A DNA stretch of 64,000 nucleotides from an uncultured Maribacter sp. (lineage in GTDB: Bacteria > Bacteroidota > Bacteroidia > Flavobacteriales > Flavobacteriaceae): NCBI GenBank assembly GCA_947504045.1, contig CANNFY010000005.1, forward strand, positions 1 to 64,000, read 5' to 3'. Below, in pieces: positions 50,847 to 61,613 of this stretch; within the stretch, counting starts at the first letter, position 1, and every line of letters starts with the position of its first letter. The translations under genes were made by a program, and so were the position numbers. The notes under the pieces are model-generated. The model was given only the letters and a program-made list of their open reading frames with translations, had not been told where the DNA came from and did not search any database.

Positions 50847-51296
50847 TTAAGAAAGTAATTTTTTAACTATTGTAGAAATTGTTTTACCGTCTGCTTGCCC
50901 TGATAATTTTTTGGATACTATTCCCATAACTTTACCCATATCTTTCATTCCAGAGGCTCCTGTAGTTTCTATAGTTTGCACAACTACTTTTTCTACTTCT
51001 TCTTCTGATAATTGTTCTGGTAAAAATTGTTCTATTACAGCAACTTCGGCTAGTTCTGGTTCTGCAAGGTCTGCTCTACCCTGTTCTGTAAAAATAGCAG
51101 CACTATCTTTTCTTTGCTTTACTAGTTTTTGCACTAATTTTATTTCTTCAGCCTCCGATAATTCTTCTTTAGAACCACTTTCTGTTTGTGCTAATAATAA
51201 TGCAGATTTTATTGCACGCAAGGATTGTAACGCAACAGAATCTTTTGCTTTCATAGCAGTTTTCATCTGCTCCATAACCTTTGATTGTAAGCTCAT
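50847..51296 (-). CDS. GatB/YqeY-domain protein
   Basis: 149 residues, the standard stand-alone YqeY form. Signatures are LQSKVMEQMKTAMKAKDSVALQSLRAIKSALL, KRKDSA-type VKQRKDSAAIF, FLPEQLSEEEVEKVV, and GKVMGIVSKKLSGQADGKTIS. The domain is related to the tail of GatB, which binds tRNA, but the role of the free protein is not known. It is transcribed toward tRNA-Arg and separated from ftsZ by a terminator. Confidence 0.94.
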   Translation of the reverse strand: MSLQSKVMEQMKTAMKAKDSVALQSLRAIKSALLLAQTESGSKEELSEAEEIKLVQKLVKQRKDSAAIFTEQGRADLAEPELAEVAVIEQFLPEQLSEEEVEKVVVQTIETTGASGMKDMGKVMGIVSKKLSGQADGKTISTIVKKLLS

Positions 51297-51332
51297 AAGT
51301 ATAATTTTTTAGATGTGCGAAGATAAAAAAAT

Positions 51333-51363
51333 AAACCCGAAAATAATTTCTATTTTCGGGTTT
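51333..51363 (-). terminator. Intrinsic terminator after ftsZ
   Basis: Perfect 13-bp stem (51333-51345 with 51351-51363, core ACCCGAAAATA), 5-nt loop, T-run on the minus strand. It marks the end of the dcw cluster. Confidence 0.9.
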
Positions 51364-51385
51364 AATAAGCTTGTTATATAGCTTG

Positions 51386-53290
51386 TTAGTCTACATTATC
51401 GTGTAAAAAAGAATTATTTGATCGTAATTGAATTTCATCATTACTATCCGAACCTAGGGTAGTTCTAGAAATTTTTTTTTCAGCTCCATTATCACTCAAG
51501 TTTATTCCTTGTCTTTTGTATGCTGGTTCTTTTTCTATTTCGTCTACACTAGAGCTACTTTTAAATTTATAGTTATAATCTTTTAATTTTCTTCTACGCT
51601 CGTCTGCTCTTTCTTTTAAAAGTTCTTCTATTGGTTTTTCTAAAGGATCTTCTTCATCTACAATAGGAGAAGATGCTGCTACTTTTCTTTGTTCAAATAC
51701 AAGTTCATCTTCTACAATTTTAGGCTCAAATTCTTCCGCTTTAGACTTTGCACCAGTTAGTTTATTTTCTAACTCCATATAGTCATCTAAACTATATCTT
51801 TTTTCTCCGTCTTTATTATACTCTAAAACCGGAATAACCTCTATATGCTCATTTACAGGCACATCTTTAATATCTTCATCATCTAAACTAAAGGTTATAA
51901 TATTTTCTGGTTCTTCTTTTGTTTCTTTTAAAGGCATATCAAAACTCATAGCAAACATATCGTCTTCTTGTTTTGGCTTAACCTCTTCTGCATCTATTAC
52001 ATGCATATTTTTTATAGTCTCTGAAGAATCTACAATAATAAAATCGTCTTCACTTACATTTTCTGCTACTACCTCGTCATAAAAAACATTAAAATTTCTA
52101 ATATAATTTGTTGTAGGTATTAGGTCTAAATCTGTATTATCTTCTAATGTATGTGTTTTTACATTAGATATTTCTTCTTCAAAATCGTCTTCATCAACTA
52201 ATTGATGTACTATATTATTTTGTGTTAAATCTTTTTGTGCTTTTTGACCATCTTCAAGAGTGTGAATAATTTTTTTTGATTCTGTATTCACAATTTCATC
52301 TTGCTGGTCTACATTAAAACCCGTAGCAATAACCGTTACAGCAATAGCTTCTCCTAAATCTTCATCTTCACCAACACCCATTATTATGTTTGCACCGTAA
52401 CCAGCTTCTACTTGTATATGATCATTTATTTCACCAATTTCATCAATTGTAATTTCTTGTGATCCAGATACTATAAGTAATAATACATTTTTAGCTCCTG
52501 TAATTTTATTATCGTTTAATAATGGAGAATCTAATGCTTTCATTATTGCTTCATTTGCTCTTGCTGAGCCAGATGCAATTGCAGAACCCATAATTGCTGT
52601 TCCACTGTTAGAAAGCACCGTTTTAGCATCTCTAAGGTCAATATTCTGAGTATAATGGTGTGTAATTACTTCTGCAATACCACGAGCAGCAGTTGCTAAA
52701 ACTTCATCTGCTTTAGAAAAGCCAGCTTTAAAACCTAAGTTGCCGTATACTTCTCTTAGTTTATTATTATTTATTACGATTAAAGAATCTACATTAGCAC
52801 GTAATTTTTCTATACCTAATTGAGATTGTTGCCCTCGCATTTTACCTTCAAACTGAAAAGGCATAGTAACAATACCTACAGTTAGAACATCCATTTCTTT
52901 AGCAAGTTTGGCTATAATTGGAGCAGCACCAGTTCCTGTTCCTCCACCCATACCTGCGGTAATAAAAATCATTTTAGTAGTAGTTCCCAACATAGCTTTT
53001 ATGTCTTCCATACTTTCAATTGCAGCTTGCTCTCCTACTTCTGGGTTAGCACCAGCTCCCAATCCTTCTGTAAGAGAAACACCTAATTGAATTTTATTTG
53101 GCACAGAACTATTATCTAAAGCTTGCGAATCTGTATTACAAATAACAAAATCTACTCCATTAATACCTGCCTGGAACATGTGATTAATGGCATTACTTCC
53201 GCCCCCACCGACTCCAATTACTTTAATAACGTTACTTTGATTCTTAGGTAAATCAAAAGAAATATTTTCAAATTCTGTGTTACTACTCAT
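51386..53290 (-). CDS. ftsZ: Cell division protein FtsZ
   Basis: 634 residues. The tubulin-like GTPase domain covers ~20-335 with VGVGGGGSNAINHM, the GTP signature G115-GGTGTG in TAGMGGGTGTGAAPI, and NNDKITGAKNVLLL. The C-terminal ~300 residues are acidic and mostly disordered, far longer than in E. coli (383 residues total), as is usual for Flavobacteriia. No clear E. coli-type DIPAFLR peptide is seen at the extreme C-terminus (NNSFLHDNVD); KEPAYKRQGINL is a candidate partner-binding segment. It is the last gene of the cluster. Confidence 0.97.
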   Translation of the reverse strand: MSSNTEFENISFDLPKNQSNVIKVIGVGGGGSNAINHMFQAGINGVDFVICNTDSQALDNSSVPNKIQLGVSLTEGLGAGANPEVGEQAAIESMEDIKAMLGTTTKMIFITAGMGGGTGTGAAPIIAKLAKEMDVLTVGIVTMPFQFEGKMRGQQSQLGIEKLRANVDSLIVINNNKLREVYGNLGFKAGFSKADEVLATAARGIAEVITHHYTQNIDLRDAKTVLSNSGTAIMGSAIASGSARANEAIMKALDSPLLNDNKITGAKNVLLLIVSGSQEITIDEIGEINDHIQVEAGYGANIIMGVGEDEDLGEAIAVTVIATGFNVDQQDEIVNTESKKIIHTLEDGQKAQKDLTQNNIVHQLVDEDDFEEEISNVKTHTLEDNTDLDLIPTTNYIRNFNVFYDEVVAENVSEDDFIIVDSSETIKNMHVIDAEEVKPKQEDDMFAMSFDMPLKETKEEPENIITFSLDDEDIKDVPVNEHIEVIPVLEYNKDGEKRYSLDDYMELENKLTGAKSKAEEFEPKIVEDELVFEQRKVAASSPIVDEEDPLEKPIEELLKERADERRRKLKDYNYKFKSSSSVDEIEKEPAYKRQGINLSDNGAEKKISRTTLGSDSNDEIQLRSNNSFLHDNVD

Positions 53291-53335
53291 GTTACTTAAA
53301 TTACTGGTTAATATGTGTTCTTGATTATACTTATA

Positions 53336-54691
53336 TTACTCTGCGTTGTCTAAAAAGTCTTTTAACTTGTCTGACCATTTATCTAAAACAGATTTTCTGG
53401 GGGCTTTACTTTGTTTTTGCTGATAATCTGCAGGCTGCTGTTCGTCAACTAAAACAGGTTCTTCATTATTTATTGCGTTGTTTTCTTGTTCTTCTAAATT
53501 GTGTTGCTCTTCTAATCTTTTTGTTTTAGCATCATTTTCTATGGCATTCATTAACAAGCCAACACTTGTTGCATATAATGGACTTACAACTTCTTTATCT
53601 GAGTCTCCTGCTAAATGCTCATTAGGGTACCCTATTCTGGTATCCATACCTGTTATATACTCTACTAATTGTTTTAAATGTTTTAATTGGCTACCGCCAC
53701 CTGTTAAAACAATTCCTGCAATTAATTTTTTCTTTTGCTCTTCATGTCCGTAGTTTTTTATCTCTACATATACTTGCTCAATAATTTCTACTACTCTAGC
53801 ATGAATAATTTTAGAAAGATTTTTTAGTGATATTTCTTTAGGCTCTCTACCTCTTAAACCAGGTATTGATACAATTTCATTATCCTTATTTTCTCCTGGC
53901 CATGCAGATCCAAACTTAATTTTTAAAAGTTCTGCTTGCTTTTCAATAATAGAACAACCTTCTTTTATGTCTTCTGTAATTACACCTCCACCAAAAGGAA
54001 TAACTGCAGTATGCCTAATAATACCGTCTTTAAAAATTGCTAAATCTGTTGTACCACCTCCTATATCTATTAATGCTACACCTGCTTCTTTTTCTTCTTG
54101 ACTTAATACTGCATTTGAAGATGCTAGCGGCTCTAAAGTTATATTACCAAGGTCTAAACCTGCACTTTTAATACATCTTCCAATATTTTTTATAGAGGTT
54201 ACTTGGCCAACTACAACATGAAAATTAGCTTCTAATCTACCTCCATACATTCCTATAGGCTCTTTAATTTCTGTTTGCCCATCTACTTTATATTCTTGTG
54301 GTAATACATGAATAATTTCTTCTCCAGGTAGCATTATTAATTTGTACACTTGGTTACATAACACCTCTAAATCCACATCATTAATAACTTTTTCTGAGTC
54401 TTCTCTAGAAATATAATCGCTATGTTGTAAACTACGTATGTGTTGCCCGGCAATACCTACTACTACAGAACCTATTCTTAAACCCGAATTTGCTTCTGCT
54501 TCTTCTACAGCTTGTTGTATAGATTTTATGGTTTGGGTTATATTATTTACCACTCCTCTATGTACACCTAAACTCTTAGATTTACCAATGCCAAGAATTT
54601 CAATTTTGCCATACTCGTTTTCTTTACCAATAATTGCTACAATTTTGGTAGTCCCTATGTCTAAACCTACTGAATAATTTCCTTGTTCCAT
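53336..54691 (-). CDS. ftsA: Cell division protein FtsA
   Basis: 451 residues from ATG 54691 (MEQGNYSVGLD), which sits 5 bp after the ftsQ stop; an ATG seven codons earlier would overlap ftsQ. Actin-like ATPase with phosphate-1 loop VGLDIGTTKIVAIIG, phosphate-2 loop ALIDIGGGTTDLAIF and adenosine motif IVLTGGGSQLKHL. The C-terminus (KWSDKLKDFL) is an amphipathic membrane-targeting helix. It anchors FtsZ to the membrane. ftsZ follows after 45 bp. Confidence 0.95.
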   Translation of the reverse strand: MEQGNYSVGLDIGTTKIVAIIGKENEYGKIEILGIGKSKSLGVHRGVVNNITQTIKSIQQAVEEAEANSGLRIGSVVVGIAGQHIRSLQHSDYISREDSEKVINDVDLEVLCNQVYKLIMLPGEEIIHVLPQEYKVDGQTEIKEPIGMYGGRLEANFHVVVGQVTSIKNIGRCIKSAGLDLGNITLEPLASSNAVLSQEEKEAGVALIDIGGGTTDLAIFKDGIIRHTAVIPFGGGVITEDIKEGCSIIEKQAELLKIKFGSAWPGENKDNEIVSIPGLRGREPKEISLKNLSKIIHARVVEIIEQVYVEIKNYGHEEQKKKLIAGIVLTGGGSQLKHLKQLVEYITGMDTRIGYPNEHLAGDSDKEVVSPLYATSVGLLMNAIENDAKTKRLEEQHNLEEQENNAINNEEPVLVDEQQPADYQQKQSKAPRKSVLDKWSDKLKDFLDNAE

Positions 54692-54696
54692 TGTTT

Positions 54697-55416
54697 CTAT
54701 ATTTTGGTGCACACTACTTGATTATTAAACTCTAAACTAACCATTGTAAAGTTATCTAGAGTTTTATCTTTATTGGCCTTGGTATAAAAGGCTTTAAAAT
54801 TGTTAAATTTTTCTTCCAAATTATCTATCCCTCCAAGACTAACAACAAACTGCTCCATTCTAAATTTTAATTGATAGTCATCCACATCATTAATATGAAT
54901 TCCAATTACATTTTTTCTAAGGAACTCATCCTTGTTAATGTATTTTAGAATTTCATATACATCTTCTAAACTATCCCCCGATATCTTTCCTGTAATAATT
55001 GGCACTCTAGCAGAATGATTTCTGGATAACGGCATGCGTTTTCCTTCATCATCTAGATAACAATTATAATTCCCCGTAATTCTTGCGATTGGCTTTCGTT
55101 GAACAATTCTAGACGTAAGCTCCCCATCTACAGTAAGATACACTTGGGCTTTTTTCACCATTTCATTGGCCTCAATGGCCTTCTCCACAGTATTCAAAAC
55201 TAATTTTTCTTTTGAGACGTTTTGAAGGTTACCGTAATTTTGTATTAACAATTTATTAACCATGCCTTGCGTAAGGTATAAATTGTCATTTCCAACAAAT
55301 TCTATGTTAACTTTTTTAATCTTTTTAGACACGTTTCTATGATTAGAAAATGCGTACAATCCTAATAAAACAAAGGATAGACCAAAAATTTTAATATAAT
55401 TCCAATTAATTTTCAT
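54697..55416 (-). CDS. ftsQ: Cell division protein FtsQ
   Basis: 239 residues. One N-terminal membrane segment (~8-24) and a periplasmic POTRA/FtsQ domain: VEKAIEANEMVKKAQVYLTVDGELTSRIVQRKPIARI is recognisable. Sequence identity to E. coli FtsQ is low, but the position between murC and ftsA is diagnostic. It overlaps murC by 11 bp. Confidence 0.88.
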   Translation of the reverse strand: MKINWNYIKIFGLSFVLLGLYAFSNHRNVSKKIKKVNIEFVGNDNLYLTQGMVNKLLIQNYGNLQNVSKEKLVLNTVEKAIEANEMVKKAQVYLTVDGELTSRIVQRKPIARITGNYNCYLDDEGKRMPLSRNHSARVPIITGKISGDSLEDVYEILKYINKDEFLRKNVIGIHINDVDDYQLKFRMEQFVVSLGGIDNLEEKFNNFKAFYTKANKDKTLDNFTMVSLEFNNQVVCTKI

Positions 55417-56758
55417 AGTACAATTCTTTCTTTATTCTGTTTACTTCTAAACCTATATCTCCGGCACCCATTGTAATTAATATTTCAGGATTTTGTTCTT
55501 TAATTTCTGAAATAATATTTGCTTTATTAATTAATTTTTTATTAGGGTTTTTTATTTTTTCTAACAGCCATTTAGAGGTTACTCCGTTTATAGGTTTTTC
55601 TCTTGCTGGATAAATATCTAATAATAAAATACTATCAAATTTTGAGAGACTTTCAGCAAAATCATCCACAAAATCTTTAGTTCTAGAAAATAAATGTGGT
55701 TGAAAAACTGCCACTACTTTTTTACCCGGATGCATTTCATAAACAGCACTACAAACTGCATTAATTTCTGTAGGATGATGTGCGTAATCGTCTATATAAA
55801 CTAAATCTTGATTTTTAATTTGATAAGAAAACCTACGTTGCACGCCTTTAAAAGTTCCAAGTGCTTTTGCAAGGCGATCAGGTGGGGAACCTGCCTCTAT
55901 CGCCATTGCAAATGCAACTAAACCATTTAACAAATTATGTTTTCCTGGCTTGTTAAAAGTAACTCCTTTTAAAATTTGCTTAGGAGTTCCCAAATCAAAA
56001 ATGTAGGCACCATGTTCTATTTTTAAATTTCGAATACAAAAATCCGAATCATCATCTATTCCATAAGTTACACCCTTTAAAGGCAAACCGTTACGTACAA
56101 ATAGCTTCCCATTTGGTTTTATACGTTTTACAAAATCTTTAAAAGAATTATGCAACTCTTCTTTTGTTCCATAAATATCTAAATGGTCTGCATCCATAGT
56201 AGTAATACAAGCCATACTTGGTGATAATTGTAAAAACGAACGGTCAAATTCATCTGCTTCAACAACAGAATAATCTGTTCCTTCTAACAAAAAATTACTA
56301 TTAAAATCTTCTGATATTCCTCCTAAAAATGCAGTTATTGGCGTTCCAGTTTCTTTTAACAAGTGTGCCAATATACTTGAGGTTGTTGTTTTACCGTGCG
56401 TACCTGCAACTGCAAAACAAAATGTATCTTTTGTTATAAGGCCTAAAACTTCTGAGCGTTTTTTTATTGTAAAACCGTTATTTAAAAAATACTGATATTC
56501 TTTATGTGTTGTTGGTATTGCTGGAGTATAAACTATTAAAGTTGTTAATGCATTTAAATATTCTGACCCAATATTTTCTACATCATCTTTATAATGTATT
56601 ACAATACCAGAATTTTGCAACTCTTTAGTTAATGGCGTTTCCGTTTTATCATATCCAGAAACATTTTTATTAATAAATTTAAAATAACGTGCCAAAGCAG
56701 ACATTCCTATGCCTCCTATGCCTATAAAATAAACGTTATGTATTTGCTTTAAATTCAT
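55406..56758 (-). CDS. murC: UDP-N-acetylmuramate--L-alanine ligase
   Basis: 450 residues. Adds L-Ala to UDP-MurNAc, first peptide step. Rossmann domain with FIGIGGIGMSALARYF, ATP loop AGTHGKTTTSSILAHLL, central motif EADEFDRSFL and DDYAHHPTEI typical of MurC. It follows murG with a 1-bp gap and overlaps ftsQ. Confidence 0.97.
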   Translation of the reverse strand: MNLKQIHNVYFIGIGGIGMSALARYFKFINKNVSGYDKTETPLTKELQNSGIVIHYKDDVENIGSEYLNALTTLIVYTPAIPTTHKEYQYFLNNGFTIKKRSEVLGLITKDTFCFAVAGTHGKTTTSSILAHLLKETGTPITAFLGGISEDFNSNFLLEGTDYSVVEADEFDRSFLQLSPSMACITTMDADHLDIYGTKEELHNSFKDFVKRIKPNGKLFVRNGLPLKGVTYGIDDDSDFCIRNLKIEHGAYIFDLGTPKQILKGVTFNKPGKHNLLNGLVAFAMAIEAGSPPDRLAKALGTFKGVQRRFSYQIKNQDLVYIDDYAHHPTEINAVCSAVYEMHPGKKVVAVFQPHLFSRTKDFVDDFAESLSKFDSILLLDIYPAREKPINGVTSKWLLEKIKNPNKKLINKANIISEIKEQNPEILITMGAGDIGLEVNRIKKELYYEN

Positions 56759-56759
56759 T

Positions 56760-57851
56760 TTACTTTTGTAACAACATTTCTATTTGGTCCACTATATCTT
56801 TTGTAGCATTTGGCAATGCCATTTCTTTTATATTTTTTGCAATTTCTTTTTGCTTTTCTTCAGATGTTATTACATCCGAAAAAACAGTATCAAAATGTAA
56901 CTCTAGATCTTTTTCTTTCACCATTATGGCTGCATTTTTATTTACTAAAGCCATAGCGTTTTTTGTTTGATGGTCTTCTGCTACATTTGGCGATGGTATA
57001 AAAACTACAGGCTTACCAACTATACTTAACTCAGACACAGAACCTGCACCAGCTCTAGAAATAATAACATCTGCACTAGCATAAGCACAATCCATTTTAT
57101 TAATAAAAGCCATTACTTTTACCGTATTAGAATGATACTTTTTATACTCCTCGTAATACAGTTTACCACACTGCCATATAATTTGTAATCCTATCTCTTT
57201 AAAAAAATCTAATTTTTTTTCTATTAATTGATTTATTCTACGAGCTCCTAAACTACCTCCTAAAACAACTAAAGTTTGTTTGTTTTTTTGTAATTCAAAA
57301 AATGCCAAAGCTTCTTCTTTATTAGATGTAAGCATAATTAAATCTTCGCGCACAGGATTTCCTGTTTTAACTATTTTAGCTGCTGGAAAAAACTTTTCCA
57401 TACCATCATACGCTACACAAATTTTTGCTACAGCATCTTTTAAAAGCTTATTTGTAACCCCTGCATAAGAATTTTGTTCTTGCAATACACAAGGCACCTT
57501 TCTTCCTGATGCTATTTTAAGCAATGGCCCACTAGCAAAACCTCCAGTGCCAATTACGGCATTAGGTTTAAACTGCGATACTATTTTTCTTGCTTTTAAC
57601 AAACTACTTATTAGTTTAAAAGGAAACATTAAATTTTTTAAAGTCAACTTTCGTTGTAATCCAGTAATCCACAAACCCTCAATTTTATACCCTGCTTGTG
57701 GCACTTTTTCCATCTCCATTCTATCCTTTGCGCCAACAAAAAGAAACTCTGCATTAGGGTGTCTTTTTTTTAACTCATTTGCAATTGCTATTGCCGGATA
57801 AATATGACCACCTGTACCTCCTCCAGAAAGAATAAATTTATAATTGCCCAC
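56760..57851 (-). CDS. murG: UDP-N-acetylglucosamine--lipid I GlcNAc transferase
   Basis: 363 residues, normal length. Converts lipid I to lipid II on the inner face of the membrane. G-loop motifs are [21 protein letters not shown] and [13 protein letters not shown], with [12 protein letters not shown] and [12 protein letters not shown] and the nucleotide site [16 protein letters not shown]. It overlaps ftsW by 14 bp. Confidence 0.97.
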   Translation of the reverse strand: MGNYKFILSGGGTGGHIYPAIAIANELKKRHPNAEFLFVGAKDRMEMEKVPQAGYKIEGLWITGLQRKLTLKNLMFPFKLISSLLKARKIVSQFKPNAVIGTGGFASGPLLKIASGRKVPCVLQEQNSYAGVTNKLLKDAVAKICVAYDGMEKFFPAAKIVKTGNPVREDLIMLTSNKEEALAFFELQKNKQTLVVLGGSLGARRINQLIEKKLDFFKEIGLQIIWQCGKLYYEEYKKYHSNTVKVMAFINKMDCAYASADVIISRAGAGSVSELSIVGKPVVFIPSPNVAEDHQTKNAMALVNKNAAIMVKEKDLELHFDTVFSDVITSEEKQKEIAKNIKEMALPNATKDIVDQIEMLLQK

Positions 57852-59043
57852 TTAATATTTCTAAAGGATTTGTTTCGTCTATATCTTTAACCATCTCACT
57901 CTCTTCTTCCTCCGCATCTTTATTACTTACGCTTAGTATAATTCCTATAGCTAAACAAATCATCCAACTAGAGGTACCTCCCATACTTATTAATGGTAAA
58001 TTTTGCCCTGTAACTGGAAATAATTCTACTGCTACAGCCATATTAATTAGGGCCTGAAAAACAATAGGTAAGCCAACGCCTAACACCAATAATTTTCCAA
58101 AAATGGTATTACTTCCATTTGCAACTACAATAATTCTAAACAACAGCAATAGGTAAAAAAACATCAGTATAAAACCGCCAAGTAATCCATATTCTTCTAC
58201 TATAATTGCATAAATAAAATCGGAAGAACTTTGCGGTAAAAAGTTTTTTTGCACACTTTTTCCCGCACCATTACCTAAAATACCACCTGTTGCAATTGCT
58301 ATTTTTGCTTTTTCTATTTGGTAATCTGCCTCTGTATCTTCTGGATTAGCAAAATTATCTACTCTACTCATCCAGGTATCTACCCTGTTAGGAAATAAAT
58401 CTGGTGCTGCCTTAGCCGTAAGAATAAAAATTGCTAAAAAAGCTATTCCTGTACCTACAATACCTAATAAATATTTAAAAGGATATCCTCCTAAAAAACA
58501 CAACATTAACACCATACAAAAAATTATTGCTGCAGTAGAAAAGTTTGCAGGCAAAATTAAGACTACAGTTAAAAAAACAGGCAACCATAATGGAAGTATA
58601 CTCTCTGAAAATGTAACTACTTTGTCTTTTATTTTAGTAAGGTAACGCGCAACATAAATCATTAAAACAACTGCTGCTAAATTAGAAGGCTGAAAACCTA
58701 ACCCTACCAATGGCAAACGGATCCACCTACTTGCATTTGTACCTCCAGTAGTAGTGCCTTGTGCCAAGGTAAACACTAATAAAATTAATACAATAGGCAT
58801 GGCAATTAACGACAAGCCTTTAAAAAAGTGCGTTGGAATTTTATGAACTCCATAAATAATACCAAAACCTAAAAATAAAAGTAACGCATGTTTTACTAAA
58901 TGCCCCATTGTAGTACCATTACCAACAACATATACCAAGTTACTAGAAGAACTGTATACTGGTAAAAATGAGAATAATGCTAAAAGAGCAACAACTGCCC
59001 AAATAGCTTTATCTCCACTAATATTTTTAAATATGCTTAGCAC
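57838..59043 (-). CDS. ftsW: Septal peptidoglycan glycosyltransferase FtsW
   Basis: 401 residues, SEDS family with about ten membrane segments. Polymerises lipid II together with FtsI. Family motifs are [66 protein letters not shown] and [12 protein letters not shown]. It adjoins murD with no gap and overlaps murG. A charged 30-residue tail follows the last helix. Confidence 0.95.
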   Translation of the reverse strand: MLSIFKNISGDKAIWAVVALLALFSFLPVYSSSSNLVYVVGNGTTMGHLVKHALLLFLGFGIIYGVHKIPTHFFKGLSLIAMPIVLILLVFTLAQGTTTGGTNASRWIRLPLVGLGFQPSNLAAVVLMIYVARYLTKIKDKVVTFSESILPLWLPVFLTVVLILPANFSTAAIIFCMVLMLCFLGGYPFKYLLGIVGTGIAFLAIFILTAKAAPDLFPNRVDTWMSRVDNFANPEDTEADYQIEKAKIAIATGGILGNGAGKSVQKNFLPQSSSDFIYAIIVEEYGLLGGFILMFFYLLLLFRIIVVANGSNTIFGKLLVLGVGLPIVFQALINMAVAVELFPVTGQNLPLISMGGTSSWMICLAIGIILSVSNKDAEEEESEMVKDIDETNPLEILSGQL

Positions 59044-60378
59044 CTATAAATTTTTAATTGCTGTTTTAAATTGATTTCCTCTGTCTTCGTAATTCTTAAA
59101 CAAATCGAAACTAGCACATGCAGGAGACAATAAAACTGTTTCTCCGCGCTCTGCTATTTTGTAAGCTACTTTTACAGCCTCTTCCATTGCGTAGGTTTCT
59201 ACAACTAAATCTACCACATTACCAAAGGCATCTATAATTTTAGAGTTGTCTTCTCCTAAACAAACTATTGCTTTTACCTTTTCTCTTACCAAAGGCATTA
59301 ATTCTTTATAATTATTTCCCTTATCTACACCACCAACAATCCATACTGTAGCAGTTTTCATACTATCCAAAGCAAAATAAGTTGCGTTTACATTGGTTGC
59401 TTTAGAATCGTTAATATATTGTACATGATTAATTTTTAACACCTTTTCTAAACGATGTTCTGCACCTTGAAAAGTAGCAATACTATTACGTATAGTTTCT
59501 TTTCTAATACTAACCAATTTTGCAGCAGTAGATGCTGCCATTGTATTTTTAAGATTGTGTTTCCCCTCTAAGGCCAAGGTGTTTGTCGTCATTTCTATAG
59601 TGTTATTTTGTGTCTTTATTATTATTTTATCGTCCTGAATAAACGCTCCTTCTTCTAATTTTTCTTTTATAGAAAAAGGGATTAATTTTGATTTAACTGG
59701 GTTTTCTTTTAGCCATTTTACGATTACTTCATCATCTGCATCATAAATTAAATAGTCTTCTGCCTCTTGGTTCATTGCAATACGGAATTTAGAAGCTATG
59801 TAGTTTTCAAACTTATAATTATAGCGATCTAAATGATCTGGTGTAATATTTGTTAAAACAGCTATATGTGGCTTAAAATCTATAATTCCGTCTAACTGAA
59901 AACTACTAATCTCTAACACATAATACTCATATGAATTTGCAGAAACCATTTTTGCATAACTATCTCCAATATTACCTGCCATACCTACATGCAGACCTGC
60001 TTCTTTAAAAATATAGTTTGTTAGCATTGTAGTAGTGGTTTTTCCATTACTACCTGTAATACCAATTATGGTTGCATTGGTATATTTTGAAGCAAACTCT
60101 ATTTCAGAAATAACAGGAATACTTTTAGAATGTAATTTTTGTATTAAAGCCACCGTATCTGGAATACCAGGGCTTTTCATAACTACATCGGCATTTAGTA
60201 TTTTAGATTCTGTATGAATCTCGTCTTCCCAATTAATGTCAAAATGTTTAAGAACGTTTTTATATTCTTCTTTTATTTTTCCTCTATCAGATACAAAAAC
60301 ATCATATCCTTCTTTTTTACCCAATATTGCGGTACCAACACCACTTTCTCCTCCTCCTAGTATTACTAACCTTTGCAT
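59044..60378 (-). CDS. murD: UDP-N-acetylmuramoylalanine--D-glutamate ligase
   Basis: 444 residues. Adds D-Glu to UDP-MurNAc-L-Ala. N-terminal VILGGGESGVGTAILGKK, ATP loop GITGSNGKTTTTMLTNYIF, ISSFQLDGI, TNITPDHLDRY and GTP-like NDSKATNVNATYFAL. Its ATG overlaps the mraY stop by one base. Confidence 0.97.
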   Translation of the reverse strand: MQRLVILGGGESGVGTAILGKKEGYDVFVSDRGKIKEEYKNVLKHFDINWEDEIHTESKILNADVVMKSPGIPDTVALIQKLHSKSIPVISEIEFASKYTNATIIGITGSNGKTTTTMLTNYIFKEAGLHVGMAGNIGDSYAKMVSANSYEYYVLEISSFQLDGIIDFKPHIAVLTNITPDHLDRYNYKFENYIASKFRIAMNQEAEDYLIYDADDEVIVKWLKENPVKSKLIPFSIKEKLEEGAFIQDDKIIIKTQNNTIEMTTNTLALEGKHNLKNTMAASTAAKLVSIRKETIRNSIATFQGAEHRLEKVLKINHVQYINDSKATNVNATYFALDSMKTATVWIVGGVDKGNNYKELMPLVREKVKAIVCLGEDNSKIIDAFGNVVDLVVETYAMEEAVKVAYKIAERGETVLLSPACASFDLFKNYEDRGNQFKTAIKNL

Positions 60379-61598
60379 TACCTTACTTTAAGCGTAACAA
60401 TAGTTATAATAGCAAGTAAGATTCCAATAATCCAAAAACGAGTTACTATCTTGCTCTCGTGATATCCTTTTTTTTGATAATGGTGATGTAATGGTGCCAT
60501 TAAAAAAATACGTTTTCCTTCTCCTGTTTTTTTCTTGGTATATTTAAAATATCCTACTTGTAAAATGACCGAAATGTTTTCTGCAAAGAAAATTCCACAT
60601 AAAACAGGTATTAGCAACTCTTTACGTATTACAATAGCAATTACAGCAATTACTCCTCCTATAGTTAAACTTCCTGTGTCTCCCATAAATACTTGAGCAG
60701 GAAAAGTATTGTACCATAAAAACCCTATTAATGCTCCCATAAAAGCAGTTACAAAAACTAGCAACTCTCCTGCTCTTGGAATAAACATAATATCTAAATA
60801 CTCTGAAAAAATATAATTTCCAGATACCCAAGTAAATATACCTAGCGCAAAAACAATTATTGCAGATGTTCCGGCCGCTAAACCATCAATACCATCTGTA
60901 AGGTTAGCCCCATTAGAAACTGCCGTTACAATTAAAATTACAATTGGAATAAAAAGTAACCATGCGTAATCTTTAACCCCATCGCCCATCCATGAAATAA
61001 AACTACTATAGTCCATCTCATTATTTTTAAAAAATGGAACAGTTGTCATGGTAGATTTTATGTCTTGCCCACGAATTTCCTCTACTGTAAAATTTTCCGT
61101 TATCATGGTTTTGTTATGCTCACGCATAGTAACCTCTGGATGAAAATATAGAGTTGCGCCTACTATTAAACCCAAACCAACTTGACCTAAAATTTTAAAA
61201 CGCCCTTTTAGACCTTCTTTATCTTTTTTAAAAACCTTTATATAATCATCTACAAAACCAATAACACCCATCCAAACTGTGGTTACTATTAATAAAATGA
61301 TGTATATATTATTTAATCTTGCAAATAAAAGAACAGGAATAAGGGTTGCCATAATAATAATAAGTCCTCCCATTGTTGGGGTTCCTGCTTTTTTCTTTTG
61401 CCCTTCTAAGCCTAAATCTCTTACCGTTTCCCCTATTTGCTGTTTTTGTAAAAAAACAATTATACGCTTACCATAAACAGTAGCAATAATTAAAGAAAAA
61501 AGAATAGCCATTGCAGCACGAAACGTGATAAACTGGAACAAACTTGCTCCAGGAAATTGGTATTGTTTCTCTAAATATTCAAATAAATAATACAGCAT
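60378..61598 (-). CDS. mraY: Phospho-N-acetylmuramoyl-pentapeptide transferase
   Basis: 406 residues, about ten membrane segments. Forms lipid I from UDP-MurNAc-pentapeptide and undecaprenyl phosphate. Catalytic Asp motifs are [28 protein letters not shown] and [12 protein letters not shown], and the HHHYQKKG loop ([15 protein letters not shown]). It is ~45 residues longer than E. coli MraY because of an extracytoplasmic insert between about residues 158 and 205, usual for Bacteroidota. Confidence 0.97.
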   Translation of the reverse strand: MLYYLFEYLEKQYQFPGASLFQFITFRAAMAILFSLIIATVYGKRIIVFLQKQQIGETVRDLGLEGQKKKAGTPTMGGLIIIMATLIPVLLFARLNNIYIILLIVTTVWMGVIGFVDDYIKVFKKDKEGLKGRFKILGQVGLGLIVGATLYFHPEVTMREHNKTMITENFTVEEIRGQDIKSTMTTVPFFKNNEMDYSSFISWMGDGVKDYAWLLFIPIVILIVTAVSNGANLTDGIDGLAAGTSAIIVFALGIFTWVSGNYIFSEYLDIMFIPRAGELLVFVTAFMGALIGFLWYNTFPAQVFMGDTGSLTIGGVIAVIAIVIRKELLIPVLCGIFFAENISVILQVGYFKYTKKKTGEGKRIFLMAPLHHHYQKKGYHESKIVTRFWIIGILLAIITIVTLKVR

Positions 61599-61613
61599 TA
61601 CTCTCTTTTTATC

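Noticed and set aside
50911-51312. 133-residue ORF antisense to yqeY.
   Set aside because: Serine/cysteine-rich translation is the complement of a well-recognised YqeY gene.
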